Below, piece after piece: positions 32,008 to 40,842 of a stretch of 64,000 bases of DNA (its first letter is position 1; every line of letters starts with the position of its first letter). This DNA is from Pseudonocardia sediminis (lineage in GTDB: Bacteria; Actinomycetota; Actinomycetes; Mycobacteriales; Pseudonocardiaceae). The notes beneath the pieces were generated by a model. The model was not told the DNA's origin. It ran no database searches and saw only the letters and a list, made by a program, of their open reading frames with translations. The stretch is from the NCBI RefSeq assembly GCF_004217185.1, contig NZ_SHKL01000001.1:4896001-4960000 (forward strand), read 5' to 3'. A program made the position numbers and the translations under genes.

Positions 32008-33552
32008 ATGCGACCCACCGGCAGGCCGGGACCCGCACTGTCCCGCCGCACCGTCCTGGGCGGTGTGCTCGCCGCCGCGGCCGCGGTACCCCTCGCGGCC
32101 TGTTCCGGCGGCGCCGGCGGGGGCGGCGGCGAACGGCTGCGGGTGGCCTTTGCCGGCGGCGGGTCGACGGAGAACCTGGACCCGCACCTGGTGCCCCAGT
32201 TCGTCGACCAGGCGCGGGCCAAGGCGTGCTTCGACACGCTCACCGGCTGGTCGCAGGAGATGACCGCAACGCCGCGGCTGGCCGAGTCCTACGAGCCCGA
32301 CGCCACCGGCACCCGCTGGCGGATCCGGCTGCGCGACACACGCTTCCACGACGGACGTCCGCTCACCGGCGCGGACGTGCTCCACACGTTCCGCCGGATC
32401 GTCGACCCGGCCACCACCGCGACCGCCGCGTCACTGTTCAAGGGCGTCGACTTCGCCGCGAGCCGGACGGTGTCGGACCGGGAGCTGGAGATCGTGCTCT
32501 CGGCGCCGAACTTCCTGTTCCCGCTGTCCTGGGGCGCTCCCGGCACCGAGATCGTGCCGCAGGGCACCACGGAGTTCTCCCGGCCGGTGGGCACCGGGCC
32601 GTTCCGCTTCGTCTCCTTCACCCCCGGCGGCCCGGCGCTCTACGCCGCCCACGACGGGTACTTCGACGGCGCTCCGGCGAGCCGCGAGCTGGAGTTCCTG
32701 CCGATCGACGAGGAGAACGCCCGCCTGGGCGCGCTGCTGTCCGGCCAGGTCGCCTACGCCCACGACCTGCGCCCGGCCAGCGCCCGCCAGCTCGAGGGCA
32801 ACTCCGCCGCGCGGGTGCTGTCCGCGCCGGAGTCGACCAGCCAGTTCCTGAACCTGCGGGTCGACCGGCCGCCGTTCTCCGACCCCCGCCTGCGGGAGGC
32901 CGTCCGCCTGGGGATCGACCGGGAGGCGCTGGTCCGGGTCGTGCTGCTCGGGTCGGGCCAGGTCGGCGACGACCTGTTCGGCCCGGGCCTGCAGTACTAC
33001 CCCGCCGACGTCCCCCGGGTCGCCCGTGACGTCGACCGCGCCCGCGCCCTCGTCGCGCAGGCGGGTGCCACCGGCACCCGGGTCGAGCTGCAGACCAGCA
33101 GCACCGACCCGAACTTCTCCCCCGCGGCCACGCTCATCGCCGCGCAGCTCGGCGAGATCGGGCTGGCGGCGGCACCGCGGGTGCTGGACTCGAAGACCTA
33201 CTTCTCCGAGATCCGGCGCAGCGGCGTCGCCGCGTTCAGCCGCACCGGCACGCTGCCGATCCCGGACTACATCGGGCGCCGCCGGCTGACCACGTCGACG
33301 AGCAACGACTACACCGGCTACCGGAACCCGGAGGTGGACCGCCTCTACGCCGCGGCGACCGCCGCCCGGGACGAGCAGGCCCGCACCGCCGCGCTCGTCC
33401 GGGCCCAGCAGCTGGTCCGCGCCGACTCCGGCAACCTCGTCTGGGGCACGAGCAACTGGAACGTCGGCATCGCCGCGGAGCTCTCCGGCGTCGAGAACGC
33501 CCGTCCGAACAGCCATGCCTGGGCGCGGTTCGACAAGGCACGCCTCGGGTGA
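32008..33552 (+). CDS. ABC transporter substrate-binding lipoprotein (family 5), first copy
   Basis: 514 aa extracytoplasmic binding protein of the peptide/nickel type. Seen: a twin-arginine-like start with SRRTVLGGVLAAAAAVPLAAC and a lipobox (LAAC) at about residues 29-32; then LRVAFAGGGSTENLDPHLVP, RLRDTRFHDGRPLTGADVLH and LREAVRLGIDREALVRVVL, the hallmark SBP_bac_5 segments. The Cys would be lipid-modified and anchor the protein outside. Known ligands of the family include oligopeptides, nickel and opine-type metal complexes; this one is unknown. Strong GAGGAGGG site before ATG. Confidence 0.93.
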   Translation: MRPTGRPGPALSRRTVLGGVLAAAAAVPLAACSGGAGGGGGERLRVAFAGGGSTENLDPHLVPQFVDQARAKACFDTLTGWSQEMTATPRLAESYEPDATGTRWRIRLRDTRFHDGRPLTGADVLHTFRRIVDPATTATAASLFKGVDFAASRTVSDRELEIVLSAPNFLFPLSWGAPGTEIVPQGTTEFSRPVGTGPFRFVSFTPGGPALYAAHDGYFDGAPASRELEFLPIDEENARLGALLSGQVAYAHDLRPASARQLEGNSAARVLSAPESTSQFLNLRVDRPPFSDPRLREAVRLGIDREALVRVVLLGSGQVGDDLFGPGLQYYPADVPRVARDVDRARALVAQAGATGTRVELQTSSTDPNFSPAATLIAAQLGEIGLAAAPRVLDSKTYFSEIRRSGVAAFSRTGTLPIPDYIGRRRLTTSTSNDYTGYRNPEVDRLYAAATAARDEQARTAALVRAQQLVRADSGNLVWGTSNWNVGIAAELSGVENARPNSHAWARFDKARLG

Positions 33553-34535
33553 CCGGCCTCCCGGTCATTGCGACCGCCGCGCCGGACCGTCGCCCCGGGT
33601 CCGCCCGTCTCCTCGCCCGCCGGGTGGCGGTGGCCCTGGCCCAGTTCGCCGCCGTCTCGGTGATCGTGTTCGCGCTGACGACGCTGCTGCCCGGCGACAC
33701 CGCCGACGTCGTGCTCGGACCGGATGCGACCGACGACCAGGTCACCGTGCTGCGGACCGAGCTGGGCCTGGACCGCCCGGCGACCGAGCGGTTCCTCGAC
33801 TGGGCCGGCGGGCTCCTGACCGGCGACCTGGGACGGTCGCTGGTCACCGGGCAGCCGGTCGCCGGGGAGCTGGCCGCACGACTGGGCGGCACCGTGCTGC
33901 TGGGCGGGCTCGCGCTCGCCCTGCTGGTCCCGGCGGCCGTGGCGCTCGGCGTGATCGCCGGACGGCGGCCCGGTTCGGGCACCGACCGCGCGCTGACCGG
34001 GACCGTCTCCGCGCTGCAGGCCGTGCCGGAGTTCGCGCTCGGCCTGGTGCTGGTCGCGCTGTTCTCGTTGCAGCTGGGCTGGCTGCCGGCCACGGCGGGC
34101 GGCGGGAGCCTGCTGAGCCCGGGCGTCCTGGTGCTGCCGGTGCTCGTCCTGGCCGCGAACCAGCTCGGGCGCCTCGCCCGCCAGATCCGCCTCGGCGTCG
34201 TCGAGACCGACCGAGCCCCGCACGTGACGCACCTGCGCCGCCTCGGCCTGCCCGAGCGGGTGGTGCTGCTGCGCCACGTCCTGCCCGGCGGCGCGCTGCC
34301 GTCACTGCAGCAGCTGGCCCGGATCGTCGACGGACTGCTCGGCGGGGTGGTCGTGGTGGAGGCCCTGTTCGCGCTGCCCGGGGTCGGGGCGGGCTTCGTC
34401 GACGCCGTCCAGGCCCGCGACCTGCCGCTGGTGCAGGGCTACGCACTGCTCTTCGCCGCGACGACGATCCTGGTGAACCTCGTCCTCGACGTCGTCTCGG
34501 CCCGCCTGGTCCCGGTGCGGGAGGACGCCCCGTGA
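33549..34535 (+). CDS. ABC transporter permease (DppB/NikB type)
   Basis: 328 aa, about six membrane segments. Seen: ARRVAVALAQFAAVSVIVFALTTLLPGD at the N-terminus (typical LLPGD), LGLDRPATERFLDWAGGLLTGDLG, and the cytoplasmic EAA-like loop HVTHLRRLGLPERVVLLRHV that docks on the ATPase. VVVVEALFALPGVGAGFVDAV follows, also conserved. Starts at GTG within the stop of the binding-protein gene (GTGA) and overlaps the next permease the same way. Confidence 0.92.
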   Translation: MTGLPVIATAAPDRRPGSARLLARRVAVALAQFAAVSVIVFALTTLLPGDTADVVLGPDATDDQVTVLRTELGLDRPATERFLDWAGGLLTGDLGRSLVTGQPVAGELAARLGGTVLLGGLALALLVPAAVALGVIAGRRPGSGTDRALTGTVSALQAVPEFALGLVLVALFSLQLGWLPATAGGGSLLSPGVLVLPVLVLAANQLGRLARQIRLGVVETDRAPHVTHLRRLGLPERVVLLRHVLPGGALPSLQQLARIVDGLLGGVVVVEALFALPGVGAGFVDAVQARDLPLVQGYALLFAATTILVNLVLDVVSARLVPVREDAP

Positions 34536-35365
34536 CCACGGCTGTCGCTCCGTCCCGCGCGTCCACCGTCGTCCTGGTGGTCGCCGTGGTGCTGACCGGT
34601 GTGCCGCTGCTCGCGGCGCTGGCCGGGCCGGCGCTGGTCGCCGTGCTCGGCATCGCCGCCCCGCCGGGCGCCTCCGCGCTGCTGCCCCCCGGCGACGGCG
34701 GCATGCTCGGCACCGACGCGCTGGGCCGCGACGTGCTCGCGCTCGCGCTGACCGGAGGCACCTCCGTCGTGCTGCTCACCGCCGGCGCGCTCGCCGTCGC
34801 CTACGCCGTGGGGACGCCGCTGGGGCTCGCGCTCGCCGCGACCACCCGCCGTCGCGCGGCCGCGGCCGTGCTGCGGGTGCTCGACGTGCTGCTGGTGCTG
34901 CCGTCACTGCTGATCCTGCTCGTGCTCGCGGCCACCGACCGTCGCGGCGTGGTGTGGCTGCTGCTCGCGGCCGCGGTCGTGCAGCTGCCGGCCGTCGTAC
35001 GGCTGGTGCGCAGCGCGGCGTCCGCGCCGGCCCGCCGGGTCGCGCTGGAGACGATGACGATGAACGGCGAGCCGTGGTGGCGGGTCCACCTGCTGGAGAC
35101 GGCCCGGTTCGTCACCGGACCGGTGCTGGTCGACGCCGGGACCCGGTTCGTGCTGGTCCTGACGCTCCTGGCGGGGGCGAACTTCCTCGGCATCGGGCTC
35201 GGGCCGGACTCCTCGGACTGGGCGGTGGTGATCGAGCAGAACACGTCGTCGCTGTTCCTCGCCCCGGCGACGCTGCTGGTCCCGGCGGGGCTGCTCGTCT
35301 CGCTCGCGGCCGGGGTCAACCTGCTCGTGGACCAGCTCTGCGACCGTACGGGGGCGACGGCGTGA
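34532..35365 (+). CDS. ABC transporter permease (DppC/NikC type)
   Basis: 277 aa. Seen: LGTDALGRDVLALALTGG, the conserved LGTDxLGRD signature of DppC-type permeases; several membrane segments; VALETMTMNGEPWWRVHLLETARF as the coupling loop; and FLGIGLGPDSSDWAVVIEQN near the end. Pairs with the DppB-type permease just upstream. The start GTG and the stop both lie in 4-base overlaps, so the four ABC genes form one translational chain. Confidence 0.92.
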   Translation: MTTAVAPSRASTVVLVVAVVLTGVPLLAALAGPALVAVLGIAAPPGASALLPPGDGGMLGTDALGRDVLALALTGGTSVVLLTAGALAVAYAVGTPLGLALAATTRRRAAAAVLRVLDVLLVLPSLLILLVLAATDRRGVVWLLLAAAVVQLPAVVRLVRSAASAPARRVALETMTMNGEPWWRVHLLETARFVTGPVLVDAGTRFVLVLTLLAGANFLGIGLGPDSSDWAVVIEQNTSSLFLAPATLLVPAGLLVSLAAGVNLLVDQLCDRTGATA

Positions 35366-36825
35366 GCGTCCTGGAGATCGACGGCCTGACCGCCCGGGCC
35401 GGGGACGCCGTCCTGCTCGACGGGATCGACGTGACGCTCGGCCCCGGCCGGGTGCTGGCCGTGCTCGGCCCGTCCGGGGCCGGGAAGAGCACGCTCGGCC
35501 TGGCCGTCCTCGGTGAGGCCGCACCCGGCGTCGTGCTGACCGGACGGGTGCGGGTCGCCGGCGCCGACCTCCTCGGTGCCGGGCGACGCCGGCGGGCCGG
35601 CCGGGTGGGGCACCTGCCGCAGCACCCCGGGACGGTGCTGGACCCGGTCCGGCGCGTCGGGCGGGTCCTCGACGAGCTCGCCGCGCTCGTCCATCCCGGC
35701 GACCGGGCCGCACGCGCCGCCGCGGTGGCGACCGCGCTGACCCGGGCCGGGCTCGCACCCGGTCTGGGGCAGCGGTTCCCGCACCAGCTCTCCGGCGGCC
35801 AGCAGCAGCGGATGGCCCTGGCGCAGACCCTGGTCACCGCACCCGACGTGATCGTCCTCGACGAACCGACCACCGGGCTGGACCCGGGGACCACCGACGA
35901 GGTCCTCGGCCACCTCGCGGACCTGGCCCGTGCCGGGACCGCGCTCGTCCTGCTCACCCACGACCGGTCGGTCGCCCGGCGTCTCGCCGACCGGGCCGTG
36001 GCGCTGGCGGACGGCCGGGTCGTGCGCCACGGCTCCGTCGAGGACGTCCTGGGCCCCGACCACCCCGAGCGCCCGTCGGCCGCGGCCGGGCCCGCCTCCG
36101 GTGACGGGCTCGAGGCGCTCGGCCTGCGGGTCGTCGCCCCCGGCGGCGCCGTCCTGCTCGACGGGGTGGACCTGCGCGCCGGGCCCGGGACCTGCGTCGC
36201 CGTCGCCGGGCCGTCCGGTGCGGGGAAGACGACGCTCGCGCGCGCCGTGGCCGGGCTCGTCACCCCGGTCACCGGCACCGTCGCCGTCGACGGCGCACGG
36301 CTGCCCGCGGCGCTCGCCGGCCGGGACCGCGCGCAGCGACGGGCCGTGCAGTACGTGCACCAGGACGCGCGTCCGGCGTTCCTGGAGCACCGGGCGGTCG
36401 ACGAGCAGGTGGCCCGGCCCGCGGTCCTGCTGCGCGGGCTCTCCCCCGCCGACGCCCGCGCCGAGGCCCGGGCGGTGCTGGAGCGCCTCGGCGTCACCGC
36501 GGCGGTCGCGGCACGCCGGCCGGGCACGCTGTCCGGCGGTCAGCTGCAGCGTGCGGGGGTCGCCCGGGCGCTGCTGGCCCGGCCCGGCGTGCTGGTCTGC
36601 GACGAGCCGACGTCGGCGCTGGACACGCGCCACCGGGACACGCTGCTCACCGAGCTGGACCGGCACCGCCGCGAGCACGGGACCGTCGTCGTCCTCGTCA
36701 GCCACGACCTCGACGTCCTGCGCGCCGCCGACCGCGTCGTGCACCTGCACGACGGCCGCGCGGTCGCGCCTCAGGCCCGGGTGGACTCGTCGAGCGGCGG
36801 GCGCCCGGCGGGCTGGAACAGGTAG
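35362..36825 (+). CDS. double ABC ATPase (DppD and DppF fused)
   Basis: 487 aa with two nucleotide-binding domains. Domain 1: Walker A GPSGAGKST at 36-44, signature LSGGQQQRMALAQ, Walker B VIVLDEPTTGLD, and H-loop LLTHDRS. Domain 2: Walker A GPSGAGKTT near 283, signature LSGGQLQRAGVARAL, Walker B VLVCDEPTSALD, and VLVSHDLD. Both look active. It is the only ATPase of either ABC system in the cluster, so I infer that it also powers the permease pair at 37512-39238. Its last 55 bp overlap the end of the convergent PhyH gene. Confidence 0.92.
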   Translation: MSVLEIDGLTARAGDAVLLDGIDVTLGPGRVLAVLGPSGAGKSTLGLAVLGEAAPGVVLTGRVRVAGADLLGAGRRRRAGRVGHLPQHPGTVLDPVRRVGRVLDELAALVHPGDRAARAAAVATALTRAGLAPGLGQRFPHQLSGGQQQRMALAQTLVTAPDVIVLDEPTTGLDPGTTDEVLGHLADLARAGTALVLLTHDRSVARRLADRAVALADGRVVRHGSVEDVLGPDHPERPSAAAGPASGDGLEALGLRVVAPGGAVLLDGVDLRAGPGTCVAVAGPSGAGKTTLARAVAGLVTPVTGTVAVDGARLPAALAGRDRAQRRAVQYVHQDARPAFLEHRAVDEQVARPAVLLRGLSPADARAEARAVLERLGVTAAVAARRPGTLSGGQLQRAGVARALLARPGVLVCDEPTSALDTRHRDTLLTELDRHRREHGTVVVLVSHDLDVLRAADRVVHLHDGRAVAPQARVDSSSGGRPAGWNR

Positions 36826-37511
36826 AGCAGGGCGCGGCGGTCCCGATCGGAACGGTTGGCCCGCGAGCTGTGCAGCATCAGCGTCGGGAACACCACGACC
36901 GAGCCCGCCGGTGCGGTCACCGTCACCGGGTCCGCGTCGTGGGCGCGCGGGGGCTCGTCGTCCGGGCGCGGCCCGTCGCGGTGGCTGCCGGGCACCAGCG
37001 ACAGCGCGCCGTTGCCCGCGTCGGCGTCGTCGAGGAACACCATCGCGGTCACCACCTCCGACGCGGCGCGGCCGCCGAGGAACCGGGACAGGAACGAGTG
37101 GTCCTGGTGCCAGATGTACTCCGAGCCGACCCGCGCCCGCTTGACGCTGATCTTCGAGGTCAGCGGCGCGACGCCGTCGACGCCGAGCAGGTCGGCGGCG
37201 GGCCCGGTCAGCCGCGGGTCGCTCCAGTACCGCTCCAGGCGCGCGTCGAGGTGGGTGACCGGGCGCAGGTTGCGCACCGTCGGCACCCCGGTGCCGGGCT
37301 CCCAGTGCACCGACGTCGGCGTGCCGCCGTCGTGCACCGTCTGGATGCGGTGCCCGAGGTCGCTCGTCGACGCCTCGGTGACGTCGCCGGTCAGCGCGAC
37401 GGCCCGTTCGACCGCCGCCTCCAGCCCGGATCGCAGCTCGGCCACCTCGGCCCCGTCGAACGCCGCGGGGGCGAGGACGTAGCCGTCGCCCCGGATCGTG
37501 GGATCCACCAT
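36771..37511 (-). CDS. phytanoyl-CoA dioxygenase (PhyH) family Fe(II)/2-oxoglutarate oxygenase
   Basis: 246 aa. Non-haem iron enzyme that typically hydroxylates a small molecule. Seen: the metal pair H-x-D in YIWHQDHSFLSRFLGG; SLVPGSHRDGPRPDDEPP; and the distal His with a 2-oxoglutarate-binding Arg in TLMLHSSRANRSDRDRRALL, so the facial triad and co-substrate Arg are present. The ATG has a GGAGG site and directly follows the permease stop. Last gene of the leftward operon. I infer that it tailors the cluster's small molecule or a compound brought in by the importer. Confidence 0.9.
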   Translation of the reverse strand: MVDPTIRGDGYVLAPAAFDGAEVAELRSGLEAAVERAVALTGDVTEASTSDLGHRIQTVHDGGTPTSVHWEPGTGVPTVRNLRPVTHLDARLERYWSDPRLTGPAADLLGVDGVAPLTSKISVKRARVGSEYIWHQDHSFLSRFLGGRAASEVVTAMVFLDDADAGNGALSLVPGSHRDGPRPDDEPPRAHDADPVTVTAPAGSVVVFPTLMLHSSRANRSDRDRRALLYLFQPAGRPPLDESTRA

Positions 37512-38294
37512 CTACCTCCGTGTCCGATCGGATGTGACGATCCGCCGCCCGGCCACGGTGACCAGCACCGCGACCGCGACCACCGCGACCGACGGTACGA
37601 GCACCACGTGCGGGGCGACGAACAGGTACTCACGGCCCTCGGCGACCATCGCGCCCCACTCCGCCGTCGGCGGCGCCACCCCGAGGCCGAGGAACGACAA
37701 CCCGGACACCGTCAGCAGCGTCGCGGCGAACCGGACGCACGCGTGCGCGAGCAGCGGCGGGGCGAGGTTGCGCGCGACGTGGCGGGTCAGCACGCGGATC
37801 GGGTCCGCCCCCAGCGCGACGGCGCCCTCGACGTAGTCGCGACCCCGTTCGGCGACGGTGAGCTGGTAGGCCTGGCGCGCGAACGGCGTCCACCCGACGA
37901 GCCAGACCGCGACGAGCAGCGAGCCGATCCCCGGTCCGAGGACCGCGGCCGCGAGCAGTCCGAACAGGACGGCCGGCAGGGCGGCGAGGACGTCGACGGT
38001 GCGCAGCAGGACCCGCGCGCCGGGCCCGCCCCGGTAGCCGGCCACCATGCCCGCCGCGATCCCGACGGCGCCGGTCACCAGCACCGTCACCACGCTGATC
38101 CCGAGCGTCAGCTGCGCGCCCGCCAGCAGGCGCAGCAGCAGGTCGCGGCCGAGCTGGTCGGTGCCCAGCGGGTGCGCGGGCGACGGTCCGGCGAGGATCG
38201 CGGCGAAGTCGGGGGCGTCCGGGTCGCCGGTCAGCGGCACGACCACCACCACCGCCGCGACCAGTGCGGCGGCGACGGCCCACCAGCGCGTCAC
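37512..38294 (-). CDS. ABC transporter permease (DppC/NikC type), second system
   Basis: 260 aa. Seen: an N-terminal membrane segment (WWAVAAALVAAVVVVVPLTG), HPLGTDQLGRDLLLRLLAGA (DppC signature), GAVALGADPIRVLTRHVARN as the EAA coupling loop, and FLGLGVAPPTAEWGAMVAEG near the C-terminus. GTG at 38294 in a GTGA overlap with the upstream permease; the stop lies next to the PhyH start. No ATPase gene follows, so the ATPase at 35362-36825 may serve it. Confidence 0.92.
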   Translation of the reverse strand: MTRWWAVAAALVAAVVVVVPLTGDPDAPDFAAILAGPSPAHPLGTDQLGRDLLLRLLAGAQLTLGISVVTVLVTGAVGIAAGMVAGYRGGPGARVLLRTVDVLAALPAVLFGLLAAAVLGPGIGSLLVAVWLVGWTPFARQAYQLTVAERGRDYVEGAVALGADPIRVLTRHVARNLAPPLLAHACVRFAATLLTVSGLSFLGLGVAPPTAEWGAMVAEGREYLFVAPHVVLVPSVAVVAVAVLVTVAGRRIVTSDRTRR

Positions 38295-39238
38295 GACGCC
38301 GTCTCCCGCGAGCGCGCCACCGGGTCCGCGGCCAGCCCGGCCAGCTCCACGAGGACACCGGCCGCGAGGGCGACGGCGACGAGCGCGAGCGTCCCGGCCT
38401 GGATCACCGGCAGGTCCTGGGCGAGCACGGCGTCGTAGAGCAGGCGCCCCAGGCCGGGGACGCCGAAGACGACCTCGACCACCACCGACCCGCCCAGCAG
38501 CCCGGCGACGAACATGCCCGACAGCGACGTCACCGACGTCGTCGCCAGGCGCGCGCCGTGGCGCCACAGCACCCGGCGCGCGGTCAGCCCCTTGGACCGC
38601 GCGACCGGGACGTGCGGCCGGGTGAGCACGTCGGCGGTCTCGGCGCGCACCAGCTGCGCGGCCAGCGCCGCCGGGTACACCGCGAGCGTCAGCACCGGCA
38701 GGACGACGTGCTGCGGCCCGCCCCAGCCCAGCGCGGGCAGCGCACCGGCGCCGACCGCGAACACCAGGATCAGCCACGGTGCCAGCACGAACTCCGGCAC
38801 CGCGACCCCGGCCACCCCGAGCACCCCGACGGCCCGGTCGAGCAGCCCGCCCGGCCGGTCCGCCGCGACCACCCCGGCCGGGACGCCGACGAGCACGGCC
38901 AGCCCGAGCGCGAGCGCGGTCAGCAGTCCGGACACCGCCAGCGCGTCGCCGACCTGCCCGAGCACCGGCTCCCGGCTGACGAAGCCCAGGCCCAGGTCAC
39001 CGCGCAGCGCGGCGCCCAGCCAGCGCAGGTACTGCACGGTCGCGCTCGCGTCGAGGCCGAACTCGGCCGCCACCCGGGCCTGCGTCGCGGCGTCCGGCAC
39101 GTCGGCCGACACCCGCGCCCGCAGCACCGCCCGCGTCACGTCCACCCCGGTCAGCCGGGGCAGCGCGAACACCAGCACGGACGCGACGAGCAGCGCCGGC
39201 GGCAGCGGGAGCAACCGTCGCCACACCAGCCCCGTCAC
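38291..39238 (-). CDS. ABC transporter permease (DppB/NikB type), second system
   Basis: 315 aa with about six membrane segments. Seen: RRLLPLPPALLVASVLVFAL at the N-terminus; FGLDASATVQYLRWLGAALRG; VARSKGLTARRVLWRHGARL as the cytoplasmic coupling loop; and GGSVVVEVVFGVPGLGRLLY, the conserved DppB C-terminal motif. The usual N-terminal PGDP is replaced by RLTGVD. Start GTG lies 16 bases after the binding-protein stop. Confidence 0.92.
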   Translation of the reverse strand: MTGLVWRRLLPLPPALLVASVLVFALPRLTGVDVTRAVLRARVSADVPDAATQARVAAEFGLDASATVQYLRWLGAALRGDLGLGFVSREPVLGQVGDALAVSGLLTALALGLAVLVGVPAGVVAADRPGGLLDRAVGVLGVAGVAVPEFVLAPWLILVFAVGAGALPALGWGGPQHVVLPVLTLAVYPAALAAQLVRAETADVLTRPHVPVARSKGLTARRVLWRHGARLATTSVTSLSGMFVAGLLGGSVVVEVVFGVPGLGRLLYDAVLAQDLPVIQAGTLALVAVALAAGVLVELAGLAADPVARSRETAS

Positions 39239-39254
39239 CGGGGGTCCCCGACGC

Positions 39255-40799
39255 TCACCCCGTGCGCTGCAGCGGCGGCAGCACCGGCCGCACCCCGAGC
39301 GGGTCCGGGACGAAGCCGGTGGCCCCGCTCAGCACCGCGGTGTTCTTCGGGTGCACCACCATCACACCGACCGCCTGATCGGTCAGCATCCGCGCCGCCT
39401 GTGCGAACAGCTGCTGGCGGGCCGCGACGTCGGTGACGGTCGGCAGCCGGGCGATCAGCGCGTCGTAGGCCGGGGAGCAGAAGTGGTCGATGTTGTAGCT
39501 GCCCTCGCAGGTGTAGTCCGAGCTCAGCGTGCTGGTGGCGTCCGGGTAGTCGGACAGGTAGCTGCGCGAGTTGAGGAACATGTCGAACCGCCCGGCGAGC
39601 ACGTCGGGCTCCTGGGCGTCGTAGTTGCCGACCTGGATCTGCACGGTGACCCCGGCGCGGGCGAGCATGGCCTGGATCGCGGTGGCCAGCACCGGCAGCT
39701 CGGGACGGTTCGGGAACGTCTGCAGCCGCACGGTCAGCGGGCGCGCCGGCCCGTAGCCGGCCTGCGCGAGCAGGGTCTTCGCTCCCTCGACGTCGGCCGC
39801 GGGCGGGGGCTGGGTGACGCCCCACGGCACCGCGGCGCCGAACAGGTCCGCGGCCGGGTCCGCGGCGCCGCCGAGCACCTGCGCCGCGAGCACCGGGCGG
39901 TCGATCGCCTTCGTGACGGCCTGCCGCACCCGCAGGTCGGAGAACGGCGCGGCGGACTGGTTGAGCAGCAGCTCCACCGTGCGCGCGTTCGGGTACTCGA
40001 CGACCTCGGCCCCCGACGAACGCAGCTGCGGCAGGGAGGCGTTCGGCAGCCCCTCGGCGAACTGGACGTCACCGGACTGCACCGCCAGTGCGCGGGTCTG
40101 CGGGTCGGTCACGTACCGGACGGTGACGCGCCCCGCCCCACCGCGGGTGCCCCAGTAGGCGTCGTTGCGGACCAGGACCGCGGAGTCGGTCCCGTTCACC
40201 GCGTCCAGGACGTAGGGCCCGGTCGCGGTGCGCACGACCTCCGGTGCCCCGCCGCCGGCGTAGGCGGCCGGGGACAGGATGCCGAGGTTGCCGCTGCTCA
40301 TCCGCAGCGGCATCACCGGGTCCGGCGCGGAGGTGGTGATCCGGACCGCGTCCGGGCCGTCGGCGGCGACGGCGAACCCGATGCCGCGGATCGCCCGCGG
40401 CGGCGCGCTCACCCCGGCGACGTAGCGCAGCGCGGTGACGACGGCGGCCGGGTCGAGCGGGGCACCGTCGTGGAACCGGACGCCCGGGCGCAGCGTGAAC
40501 CGCCAGCTGCGGCCGTCGGCGCTCTGCTGCCAGGCCGTCGCCAGCGACGGCACCGGCGCGACGTTCCCGTCGACCGAGGTCAGCGTCTCGGCGACGCCGA
40601 GGGACTGCAACCGCGCGCCGTCGTCGGCGTCGAAGGCGTAGGCCGCACGCGGCGGGAACTGCAGGGCCACGGTCAGCTCACCGTCCGGCTGCGCCGCGCC
40701 CTGGTCCGTCGCCGCTCCGCCGCAGCCGGCGAGCAGCACCGTCACAGCCGCCAGTACCGCCGCGACCCGGCCCGCGCCGGCCCGTCCACGCCCCGTCAT
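39255..40799 (-). CDS. ABC transporter substrate-binding lipoprotein (family 5), second copy
   Basis: 514 aa. Seen: Sec-type lipoprotein signal AAVLAAVTVLLAGC with the lipobox Cys at about residue 26; SLATAWQQSADGRSWRFTLR, GVRFHDGAPLDPAAVVTALR, LRVRQAVTKAIDRPVLAAQV and SSDYTCEGSYNIDHFCSPAY near the end. It differs clearly from the first copy (Sec rather than Tat-like signal, different core), so this is not a recent duplication. ATG at 40799 with a GGGAGGCGG site. First gene of the leftward operon, with the shared dyad in its promoter. Confidence 0.93.
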   Translation of the reverse strand: MTGRGRAGAGRVAAVLAAVTVLLAGCGGAATDQGAAQPDGELTVALQFPPRAAYAFDADDGARLQSLGVAETLTSVDGNVAPVPSLATAWQQSADGRSWRFTLRPGVRFHDGAPLDPAAVVTALRYVAGVSAPPRAIRGIGFAVAADGPDAVRITTSAPDPVMPLRMSSGNLGILSPAAYAGGGAPEVVRTATGPYVLDAVNGTDSAVLVRNDAYWGTRGGAGRVTVRYVTDPQTRALAVQSGDVQFAEGLPNASLPQLRSSGAEVVEYPNARTVELLLNQSAAPFSDLRVRQAVTKAIDRPVLAAQVLGGAADPAADLFGAAVPWGVTQPPPAADVEGAKTLLAQAGYGPARPLTVRLQTFPNRPELPVLATAIQAMLARAGVTVQIQVGNYDAQEPDVLAGRFDMFLNSRSYLSDYPDATSTLSSDYTCEGSYNIDHFCSPAYDALIARLPTVTDVAARQQLFAQAARMLTDQAVGVMVVHPKNTAVLSGATGFVPDPLGVRPVLPPLQRTG

Positions 40800-40842
40800 G
40801 TGCACTCCGCCTCCCGGCCGGCCGCGCGGCCGACCCCGGCGA

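Noticed and set aside
28697..40799. Assignment of the cluster as a staphyloferrin B, opine-metallophore or EDDS pathway
   Set aside because: Only the PLP enzyme is reminiscent; SbnB-like, NIS synthetase, nicotianamine-synthase-like and lyase genes are missing.
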